Source: an uncultured Actinomycetes bacterium
GTDB taxonomy: Bacteria > Actinomycetota > Acidimicrobiia > Acidimicrobiales > Microtrichaceae
Direction of reading: 5' to 3'
Assembly (NCBI GenBank): GCA_903953195.1
Contig: CAJBIS010000143.1
Location: 1-11,262, forward strand
Length of the DNA stretch: 11,262 nucleotides
The notes under the pieces are model-generated. The model did not search any database. It saw nothing but the letters and a program-made list of their open reading frames with translations, and was not told where the DNA came from. A program made the translations under genes and the position numbers. The stretch's first letter is position 1, and every line of letters begins with the position of its first letter. Below, in pieces: positions 1-5,684 of the stretch.

Positions 1-1873
1 CGAGATCCACCGGCACATCGCGAGGGGCGGCATGGCGCAGGTCTACCTGGCCCGTGACCGTTCGCTCGATCGGCCCGTCGCCGTCAAGGAACTCGTGCCC
101 GAGTTCGCCGCCGATCCGTCGTTCGTCGAGCGCTTCCGCCGCGAGGCGCAGTCGGCCGCCAAGCTGACGCACCCGAACATCGTGGCGGTCTACGACTGGG
201 GCACCCAGGACGGGACCTACTTCATCGTGATGGAGTACGTCGACGGTCCGTCGTTGTCGCAGGTCATCCGCGCCGACGGCGCCCTCCACCCGCGTCGCGC
301 CGCAGAGATCGCGTCCGAGGTGGCCGCGGCGTTGGGCTTCGCCCACTCGCAGGGCGTGGTGCATCGAGACATCAAGCCGGGCAACGTGTTGTTGACCGCG
401 ACCGGCCAGGCGAAGGTCGCCGACTTCGGGATCGCCCGGGCGATGTCCTCGGCGGACGAGGAACTCACCCAGACCGGCTCCGTCATGGGGACCGCCACCT
501 ACTTCTCGCCGGAGCAGGCGCAGGGTCTCGCCGTCGATGCCCGCGCCGACCTCTACTCGCTCGGTGTCGTGCTCTACGAGATGGTGACCGGGCGTCCACC
601 GTTCAGCGGCGACTCGCCACTCGCCATCGCCTACAAGCACGTGCAGGATCCGCCGCCTCGGCCGTCGACGCTCGTGCCGGATGTCCCCGCCGGACTCGAG
701 GCGATCATCATGAAGCTGCTCCAGAAGCAGCCCGACAACCGGTACGCCTCGGCGCAGGATCTGCGCAGCGATCTGAACCGGTTCCTCTCCGGTGAGACGA
801 CGATGGCCCAGTCGGAGCTGGCCGCTGCAGCGGCGGCGGTTCCGGCGGCGGCGACCACCATGCAGCCCGTCGCCGACGAGTACCTCGACGACGAGGACGA
901 GGACGAGGAGCCCGGTTCCCGCACGGGGCTGTTCATCGGTGTGCTCGTGCTGTTGCTGCTCCTGCTCGCCGGGGTGTTGTTCTGGTTCGCCCGTGGTCTG
1001 AACGCCGCCGATGTCGAGGTGCCCGCCACCATCGGGCTCACCCGCGTCGAGGCGGAACGGGCGCTCACCGCCGACGGCTTCGAGGTGAAGGTCACCGAGC
1101 AGGCCAATCCGAGCATCGAGGCCGGTCGTGTGATCTCACAGGACCCGGCCCCCAAGACCAAGGCCCCCGAGGGTTCGACGGTCGAACTCGTCGTGTCGCT
1201 CGGACCGGAACAGGTGCAGGTGCCCGACGTCAAGGGCCGCACCGAGCTCGAGGCCCAGTTCATCCTGGGCGCCGCCGGTCTGCGTTCGCGGGTGATCAGC
1301 ATCGAGGACGTGTCCCTCGAGCCGGGCACGGCGATCTCGACCAACCCGGTCGCTGGAACTCCGGTCGCCAAGAACACCGAGGTCGAACTCCGGGTCTCCA
1401 AGGGGCCGGGTGAGGAGCTCGTGCCGAACGTCGCGGGCAAGACGTTGGCGTCCGCGCAGGCGGAGCTGCAGGCCCTCGGATTCAAGATCGGTGGTCCGGA
1501 ACAGCAACCGAGCGACTCGGTGCCGTCCGGCAAGGTGATCTCGACCGATCCGGAGCCGGGCTCGTCGGTGAAGAAGGGCTCGACGGTGAAGATCATCGTG
1601 TCGAGCGGTGTCGAGCAGGTGACGGTTCCGGGTGTCGTGGGCCGTAGTCAGGCCGACGCGACCGCTGCGCTCGAGGCCAAGGGCTTCAGGGTCCAGGTCA
1701 CGACGACGTCGCTGTCGCCGGATGACTCGAACGTCGGCAAGGTGATGTCGCAGGCACCCGAGTCGGGTGAGACGGCGTCCAAGGGTTCGACCGTGGGGAT
1801 CACCGTCGGCACGGCGACTGCGACCACCACGACCAGCAGCACGTCGACGTCGACGACCACGACGTCGCCCTGA
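1..1873 (+). CDS. pknB: PknB-type Ser/Thr protein kinase with four PASTA repeats (5' end outside window)
   Basis: Transmembrane receptor kinase that phosphorylates cell-wall and division proteins in response to muropeptides or lipid II bound by its external PASTA repeats (family knowledge). The reading frame is open from base 2 and already encodes the glycine-rich loop (ARGGMAQVYLA), so the true start lies just upstream, roughly 10-15 residues missing. Counting from the Met at base 32: catalytic Lys19 (VAVKE), HRDIKPGN at 111-118 with catalytic Asp113, DFG at 131-133, activation-loop TQT at 146-148 matching the autophosphorylated Thr pair of mycobacterial PknB, and GTATYFSPEQ. An Ala-rich linker and an acidic run (about 281-292) precede one membrane helix (about 298-318). 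Four PASTA repeats follow (about 327-393, 394-461, 462-528, 529-592), then a Thr/Ser-rich tail. Two PASTA-only genes lie directly downstream on the same strand. The kinase looks catalytically intact. Confidence 0.97.
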   Translation, partial: EIHRHIARGGMAQVYLARDRSLDRPVAVKELVPEFAADPSFVERFRREAQSAAKLTHPNIVAVYDWGTQDGTYFIVMEYVDGPSLSQVIRADGALHPRRAAEIASEVAAALGFAHSQGVVHRDIKPGNVLLTATGQAKVADFGIARAMSSADEELTQTGSVMGTATYFSPEQAQGLAVDARADLYSLGVVLYEMVTGRPPFSGDSPLAIAYKHVQDPPPRPSTLVPDVPAGLEAIIMKLLQKQPDNRYASAQDLRSDLNRFLSGETTMAQSELAAAAAAVPAAATTMQPVADEYLDDEDEDEEPGSRTGLFIGVLVLLLLLLAGVLFWFARGLNAADVEVPATIGLTRVEAERALTADGFEVKVTEQANPSIEAGRVISQDPAPKTKAPEGSTVELVVSLGPEQVQVPDVKGRTELEAQFILGAAGLRSRVISIEDVSLEPGTAISTNPVAGTPVAKNTEVELRVSKGPGEELVPNVAGKTLASAQAELQALGFKIGGPEQQPSDSVPSGKVISTDPEPGSSVKKGSTVKIIVSSGVEQVTVPGVVGRSQADATAALEAKGFRVQVTTTSLSPDDSNVGKVMSQAPESGETASKGSTVGITVGTATATTTTSSTSTSTTTTSP

Positions 1874-1912
1874 TGGCGGCGGCCGGTCCGCTGCTCAGCT
1901 GAGAGGTCGACG

Positions 1913-2956
1913 GTGTCCGCGCTGCGTGAGTCGCTCGCTCGGGTGCGAGGCGCGGTTGCGGTCGGGTCCGCGCTCGCCCTCGCCTTCGCGCTCGTCGCGG
2001 TCCTGGGCTTCGCACCGACGTTGAATCCGGTCGACCTGGTCACGGGCCGAGGACGGTCGGTGGTGCTCGGCAAGTACGCCGGACGTCCCCTTCCCGGCGT
2101 CGAGTCGGAGCTCCGTCAGGCGGGCCTGCAGGTGACGACCCGCACCGCGTTCAGCCTGCGGGAACCGAGGGGCACCGTCGTCGCGCAGGAGCCACTCGCG
2201 GGCACACGGGTGCGCGCCGGTGCGTCGGTCGAGCTCGTCGTGAGTCGTGGGGCCAGCCGGGTGACCATGCCCGATGTCGTCGGTCAGCCGTTGGACGTGG
2301 CGCGGGCGCCGCTCGACGAGGCCGGCGTGACGGTGCAGGTCGACCGGCGAGCCGATGAGCGGCTGGCCGCCGGACTCGTGCTCGAACAGGACCCCGGCCC
2401 GGGTCGTGAGGTCACGGGTGACGCCGTGGCGCGGCTCGTCGTGTCGGACGGTCCGGCGCCGCGGCCCGTCCCCGATGTGTCGGGCCGCACGCTCGTCAAC
2501 GCGTCGTACGTCCTCGGTGTCTTCGGCATGGCCGTCACCGATGTCGTGTCGACGCGTGACACGGACCTGCCGGATGGCGCCGTCGTCGGCACCGAACCGG
2601 CGGCGGGCACCGTCGTGGCGCGTGACACGCCGCTCAAAGTGGTGGTCGCCGGTTCGGGCGAGGCCGTGACCCTGCCGCCGCTCACCGGACAGTCGGTGAC
2701 CTCGGCCCGCGATCAGTTGGCCGCCGCCGGATTCGTGCCGAACGTGTTGACGGCCACGCCGACCGAGGCGGCCGCAGCCGCGGCCACCCTGCCGCCGTCC
2801 CGAGCACCGTCCCCACCGGCGTCGTCGGCGCGACCCACACCATCGACGGCGACGTCGCCCGTTGTTCCGACGTCGGGCACGGTGCTCTCGCAGTTCCCGC
2901 TCGCCGGTCAGTCCGCGCTGCCGGGCACGGTCGTGTCGTTGCTGGCGGCGCCGTGA
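1913..2956 (+). CDS. PASTA-only single-pass membrane protein (347 aa)
   Basis: A kinase-less membrane protein with an external PASTA array, likely a cell-wall ligand-binding partner of the upstream kinase (inference). The GTG start at 1913 is preferred because GAGAGG at 1901-1906 sits six bases before it. Residues 1-13 are short and basic, 14-36 form a hydrophobic membrane segment, and the rest is predicted outside. PASTA repeats lie at about 49-113, 117-182 (VTMPDVVGQ), 185-248 (PVPDVSGRT) and 252-345 (VTLPPLTGQ). The last one is split by a Pro/Ala/Ser/Thr-rich insert at about 282-320. No kinase, transpeptidase or other catalytic domain is visible. It starts 39 bases after pknB and its stop codon overlaps the next start (GTGA, 2953-2956), so it is probably co-transcribed and translationally coupled. 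The exact biochemical role is unknown. Confidence 0.9.
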   Translation: MSALRESLARVRGAVAVGSALALAFALVAVLGFAPTLNPVDLVTGRGRSVVLGKYAGRPLPGVESELRQAGLQVTTRTAFSLREPRGTVVAQEPLAGTRVRAGASVELVVSRGASRVTMPDVVGQPLDVARAPLDEAGVTVQVDRRADERLAAGLVLEQDPGPGREVTGDAVARLVVSDGPAPRPVPDVSGRTLVNASYVLGVFGMAVTDVVSTRDTDLPDGAVVGTEPAAGTVVARDTPLKVVVAGSGEAVTLPPLTGQSVTSARDQLAAAGFVPNVLTATPTEAAAAAATLPPSRAPSPPASSARPTPSTATSPVVPTSGTVLSQFPLAGQSALPGTVVSLLAAP

Positions 2957-4047
2957 CCACGCCGCTCGACGAGCCCACCGCCCGGGAGCTCGACGCGCCC
3001 GTCGAACCCGCGGTGCACATGCCTGTCGCCCCGCCCCCCTACCGCGGTTCGGCGGTGCTGCGACAGTGGTGGCCGTTCCGGGTCACCGAGGTCGGCGATC
3101 CCGAGGTCGTCGATCTCGAACGCCACCCCCGGGCCTCGCTGCTGACGGTGTTGGTGCTGCTGGTGCTCGCCGCCGCAGTGGTACTCGGCCTTCGGTCGTC
3201 GTGGACCCGGGCCCAGGGTGTGCCGTCGCCGGACCGGGTCGTCCTGCCGAGCGTCGACGGTCGCTCCGCCGCCGACGCACAGCGCGACCTCGAGGCGCTC
3301 GGGGTGCTCGTCGGCGTCGAGCTCACGCCGAACGACGTGGTGCCGGCCGGGACCGCGTTCCGACAGACGCCGCGCGCCGGCGCGAAGGTCGAGCCCGGTT
3401 CCGAGGTGACCGTCCAGGTGAGCGACGGCCCTGCCGGCGCGATCGTGCCCTCGGTGAGCGGGGTGCAGGCGCCGGTGGCGGAGTCGTTGCTCACCTCCCT
3501 CGGGTTGGTGCCGGAACGTCGCAGTGTGTCGAGCGATCTCGTCCGCCCCGGCGAGGTCGTCGCCACGCGACCGGCGGCGGGGGCCCGTGCGCCCGCGTCG
3601 GGTGTGGTCGTGCTCGAGGTGTCCGATGGTCCTGCGCCCCGGATCGTCCCCGAGATCGTCGGGTCGCCCGTCGGACCGGGACTGTCGAGCCTCGGGCGAT
3701 CCGGGCTGGGACTCGGTGAGGTGACCACGGTGGTGCGCGACGGCGTGGAACCCGGGACGGTGCTCGAGGTCCGCCCGGGTCCGGGGAGTGAGCTGGGTCC
3801 GATGAGCCCGGTCGACGTGGTCGTCTCGGGTACTGCGGACCCGGTCACGGCGCCGCCGATGGTCGGACTGTTGCGGTCCTCGGCCGAGCAGGTGGCGGGC
3901 GACCGTTTCGTGCTGCGGGTGCGGGAGCGCCCGGTTGCCCCGAACGACCCGCTGGTCGGTCGGGTCATCGAGCAGAGCATCCCGGTCGGCACGCCGACGT
4001 CACCGGGGACCGCGATCGAGATCACTGTCGGTGTCCCCGTCCGCTGA
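2953..4047 (+). CDS. PASTA-only single-pass membrane protein with longer cytoplasmic N-terminus (364 aa)
   Basis: Second kinase-less PASTA protein. The GTG start at 2953 overlaps the preceding stop by four bases. Its N-terminal ~60 residues are predicted cytoplasmic. They are acidic and Pro-rich (APPPYRG at 26-32), with QWWPFRVTE at 38-46. One membrane helix lies at about 61-80. Four PASTA repeats follow at about 96-160 (VVLPSVDGRS), 164-227 (IVPSVSGV), 230-293 (IVPEIVGSP) and 298-360 (APPMVGLL). The third is degenerate, with Gly/Ser replacing much of the usual first helix. The cytoplasmic segment holds Thr2, Thr3, Thr9 and Thr45, which are possible kinase targets (inference only). It is the last gene of the PASTA cluster and is followed by a hairpin at 4071-4095. 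The orientation (inside N-terminus, outside repeats) matches the kinase, so all twelve repeats could meet the same ligand. Confidence 0.9.
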   Translation: MTTPLDEPTARELDAPVEPAVHMPVAPPPYRGSAVLRQWWPFRVTEVGDPEVVDLERHPRASLLTVLVLLVLAAAVVLGLRSSWTRAQGVPSPDRVVLPSVDGRSAADAQRDLEALGVLVGVELTPNDVVPAGTAFRQTPRAGAKVEPGSEVTVQVSDGPAGAIVPSVSGVQAPVAESLLTSLGLVPERRSVSSDLVRPGEVVATRPAAGARAPASGVVVLEVSDGPAPRIVPEIVGSPVGPGLSSLGRSGLGLGEVTTVVRDGVEPGTVLEVRPGPGSELGPMSPVDVVVSGTADPVTAPPMVGLLRSSAEQVAGDRFVLRVRERPVAPNDPLVGRVIEQSIPVGTPTSPGTAIEITVGVPVR

Positions 4048-4070
4048 CGAGGCGGTCGAACGCCGCGGAA

Positions 4071-4095
4071 GGCGGCCGTCGATCGGACGGTCGCT
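4071..4095. terminator. Hairpin between convergent PASTA cluster and pabA
   Basis: A stem of ten pairs joins 4071-4080 to 4086-4095 around the five-base loop GATCG. Eight pairs are Watson-Crick and two are G-T wobbles, so the structure is more stable in the rightward (PASTA-cluster) transcript. There is no T tract, as is common for high-GC actinobacterial terminators. An overlapping alternative hairpin (CGCC 4061-4064 with GGCG 4071-4074) is weaker. Confidence 0.5.
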
Positions 4096-4103
4096 CGGCT
4101 GAC

Positions 4104-4694
4104 TCAGGCGTCGGCGGTCGCGCACCGACGCAGGAAGTTCGCCACCAGATCGTGACCGGACTCGGTGAGCACCGACTCCGGATGGAACTGCACACCCTCG
4201 ATGGGCAGCTCGCGATGACGGAGACCCATGATGATCCCGTCGTCGGTCCACGCCGTGATCTCGAGTTCGTCGGGCAACGTCGACCGTTCGACGACGAGCG
4301 AGTGGTAGCGGGTCGCCTCGAGCGGATCGGGCAGTCCGGAGAACACGCCCACGCCGAGATGGTGGATCTGCGACGTCTTCCCGTGGACCACCTCGGGCGC
4401 CCGGACCACGTCGCCGCCGAACACCTCGCCGATGCACTGGTGGCCCAGGCACACGCCGAACACCGGTCGGCGGGCGCCCCACGTCCGGATGAGCTCGTTC
4501 GACAGGCCCGCGTCCTCGGGCCGCCCGGGGCCCGGGCTGATCAGGATCCCGTCGGGGTCGATCGCCTCGACGTCCGCAAGGGTGATCGCGTCATCACGGT
4601 GGACGATGGGTTCGGCGCCGAGTTCACCGAGGTACTGCACGAGGTTGTAGACGAAGGAGTCGTAGTTGTCGACGACGAGCACTCGGGTGGTCAC
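4104..4694 (-). CDS. pabA: Anthranilate / aminodeoxychorismate synthase glutamine amidotransferase subunit (196 aa)
   Basis: Class I glutamine amidotransferase that hydrolyses glutamine and passes ammonia to the chorismate-binding partner (TrpE or PabB) to make anthranilate or 4-amino-4-deoxychorismate, for tryptophan and folate synthesis. Visible family marks: N-terminal VLVVDNYDSFVYNLVQYL, SPGPGRPEDAG (53-63), nucleophile Cys82 in GVCLGHQ, HGKTS (104-108), RYHSLV (129-134), and His171/Glu173 in FHPES completing the triad. The length is normal for a free-standing subunit. No chorismate-binding partner lies in the window, so TrpG and PabA cannot be told apart and it may serve both. The start is GTG at 4694. 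No clear Shine-Dalgarno precedes it, but a TANNNT box (TACCCT, 4708-4703) ends eight bases upstream, suggesting a leaderless or near-leaderless transcript. It is divergent from crgA, as trpG is in mycobacteria. Confidence 0.95.
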   Translation of the reverse strand: MTTRVLVVDNYDSFVYNLVQYLGELGAEPIVHRDDAITLADVEAIDPDGILISPGPGRPEDAGLSNELIRTWGARRPVFGVCLGHQCIGEVFGGDVVRAPEVVHGKTSQIHHLGVGVFSGLPDPLEATRYHSLVVERSTLPDELEITAWTDDGIIMGLRHRELPIEGVQFHPESVLTESGHDLVANFLRRCATADA

Positions 4695-4759
4695 GGCACG
4701 ACAGGGTAGGGGGTCGATCTGCGTCGGACCCAGTGCGATCCGCTGGGTAGTGTCTGGGC
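4695..4759. promoter_or_regulatory. Divergent pabA/crgA promoter region with TANNNT boxes at both starts
   Basis: The 65-base gap has TACCCT on the - strand (4708-4703), eight bases before the pabA GTG. On the + strand TAGTGT (4748-4753) lies six bases before the crgA ATG. Such boxes immediately next to the start codon are typical of actinobacterial leaderless mRNAs. No good -35 element was found for either gene. Two short dyads share the middle of the gap: GGGTC-N11-GACCC (4711-4731) and ACCCA-N11-TGGGT (4728-4748), an alternating half-site pattern that could bind a regulator. Confidence 0.5.
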
Positions 4760-5125
4760 ATGGCGAAGCCAGCGAAGCGTCGGGTGGAGGGGTCGGGCGA
4801 TGACTCGTCCCAGACGAAGGGCACCTCGAAGAGCGACTCGAAGCCGTCGAGCGGCGACCCGGGACCGACCCGGAGCAAGCGGGTCACACCCGCCGGCACC
4901 CAACCCGGCGGTGCCAGAACGGTGGCACGTCCAGCAGCCCGCAAGCCGAGTCCGCGGTGGGTCCCGGTGCTGATGTTCAGCCTGTGGGGGATCGGTCTGC
5001 TGGTGATCGTCCTCAACTACATGCAGATCCTGCCGGGCGCCGAGAGCGGCGGGAACGGCTGGTACCTCGTGGCCGGACTGGGTTCGATCCTGGCCGGCAT
5101 CATCGTGGCCACTCAGTACCACTGA
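4760..5125 (+). CDS. crgA: Cell division protein CrgA (121 aa)
   Basis: Small two-helix membrane protein of the actinobacterial divisome. Known CrgA proteins bind FtsZ, FtsI and FtsQ and help couple septation to wall synthesis. The first ~65 residues are hydrophilic, rich in Ser, Lys, Pro and Gly, and predicted cytoplasmic. SPRWVPVLMF begins membrane helix 1 (about 67-86), VLNYMQILPG forms the short loop, and WYLVAGLGSILAGIIVATQYH supplies helix 2 (about 101-117) and the conserved C-terminal end. The N-terminal tail is longer than in M. tuberculosis CrgA. The start is ATG at 4760, preceded by a TAGTGT box rather than a ribosome site, so the mRNA is probably leaderless. Synteny with pabA and pknB supports the call. 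Confidence 0.93.
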   Translation: MAKPAKRRVEGSGDDSSQTKGTSKSDSKPSSGDPGPTRSKRVTPAGTQPGGARTVARPAARKPSPRWVPVLMFSLWGIGLLVIVLNYMQILPGAESGGNGWYLVAGLGSILAGIIVATQYH

Positions 5126-5222
5126 CTCGAATCCGGCGCCGTTCCGGGGGCCATCGGGCCGGTTCCGGGGCGAGGTGGCGTTCCGGTGACCATTTCGTGA
5201 CGAACGGGCAGCGGCCTGCGAA
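5126..5222. repeat. Gene-free stretch with short WTCCGG direct repeats and a weak hairpin
   Basis: This is the crgA-proximal half of a 226-base gap between convergent genes. WTCCGG recurs at 5131, 5142, 5163 and 5181 on the + strand (GTTCCGG in the last three). CCGG 5144-5147 can pair with CCGG 5159-5162 and might act as a weak crgA terminator. GTGAC occurs at 5186 and 5197, exactly 11 bases apart. No coding potential was seen. Confidence 0.35.
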
Positions 5223-5317
5223 GTGTCCACAGCACGGAGCGTGGGGAAGCCTGTCATCGCAAGCGATTCACCCGATCTGTGGATATCTGTGGACAACCTG
5301 TCAGGGCCTGTGGATGA
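5223..5317. other. Cluster of four DnaA-box-like 9-mers
   Basis: Box 1 is GTGTCCACA at 5223-5231 (+ strand, one mismatch to the high-GC consensus TTGTCCACA). Boxes 2-4 lie in the opposite orientation: TGTGGATAT 5278-5286 (one mismatch to TGTGGATAA), TGTGGACAA 5288-5296 (exact TTGTCCACA on the - strand) and TGTGGATGA 5309-5317 (one mismatch to TGTGGATAA). Boxes 2-4 start 10 and then 21 bases apart, so they sit on one face of the helix. ATCGC-AA-GCGAT, a 12-base palindrome, lies at 5256-5267 between boxes 1 and 2. The cluster lies between the 3' ends of crgA and the zinc-ribbon gene, where no promoter is expected. No AT-rich unwinding element is present, so it is not a complete origin by itself. 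Confidence 0.6.
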
Positions 5318-5340
5318 CCGCTGGGTGACCTGCGGGTGAC
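5312..5340 (+). repeat. Three GGRTGAC direct repeats with 11-bp period
   Basis: GGATGAC 5312-5318, GGGTGAC 5323-5329 and GGGTGAC 5334-5340 repeat at exactly 11 bases. They begin inside the last DnaA-like box and end 12 bases before the stop codon of the convergent zinc-ribbon gene. A second GTGAC pair with the same 11-base step lies at 5186 and 5197. Confidence 0.5.
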
Positions 5341-5351
5341 GCCGTCTGCGG

Positions 5352-5672
5352 TCACTCGATCGGGGCGACGAGCTCCATGTCCTCCATGCAGTGCCGCGGC
5401 GGTGCCGGGTCCTCGGTGTCGGCGGCGGTCATGCGCACCTCGGTTCCGCACGTGGGGCACCGGTACGTCAGCTTCACCTTGCGCAGGGTGCCGGGTTCCG
5501 GTGGCGGCGGTGCCGGCGTCGCGAACGTCCGCAGGAAGAACCAGCCGACGCCGAGGATGGCGAAGCCGAGCAACAGCGCGGCGAAGACCGCGAAGAAGCT
5601 CAGATCGCTGAACGCGGCCACCGCGACGGCGATGACCGCGGCGACGCCGACGGTGATACCCAGCCGTCGCAC
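5352..5672 (-). CDS. Small membrane protein with C-terminal zinc-ribbon-like motif (106 aa)
   Basis: A conserved-looking actinobacterial hypothetical protein; I do not know its function. The N-terminal half has two hydrophobic segments (about 5-21 and 25-48) separated only by FSDLS, so it is probably a two-helix hairpin in the membrane. After a Pro-rich linker (PAPPPPEPG, 53-61) comes a soluble domain with YRCPTCGTEVRMT. Cys72 and Cys75 form a CPxCG knuckle. His94 and Cys95 in PPRHCMEDME offer the other likely metal ligands, though the second knuckle is incomplete. The GTG start at 5672 lies 12 bases after the thiolase stop, so the gene is probably co-transcribed with it. The only plausible ribosome site is GAGG overlapping that stop, which is weak and suggests coupling. 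It converges on crgA. Confidence 0.8.
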   Translation of the reverse strand: MRRLGITVGVAAVIAVAVAAFSDLSFFAVFAALLLGFAILGVGWFFLRTFATPAPPPPEPGTLRKVKLTYRCPTCGTEVRMTAADTEDPAPPRHCMEDMELVAPIE

Positions 5673-5684
5673 GACGGCCCGACC

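Noticed and set aside
631..1596. A 321-residue open frame antisense to the pknB PASTA region
   Set aside because: Ser/Thr/Pro low-complexity translation opposite well-conserved PASTA repeats; no ribosome site or motif seen.
1894..1903. Perfect 10-base palindrome CTCAGCTGAG between pknB and the next gene
   Set aside because: It has no spacer, overlaps the ribosome site, and a 10-base palindrome is not rare enough to claim a function.
2862..3719. A 285-residue + strand frame overlapping the two PASTA-only genes
   Set aside because: Almost pure Arg/Ala/Gly sequence in the wrong frame of two genes with clear membrane helices and PASTA repeats.
5126..5351. A complete chromosomal origin (oriC)
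   Set aside because: DnaA-like boxes are present, but there is no AT-rich unwinding region and no dnaA or dnaN next to it; only a DnaA-box cluster is claimed.
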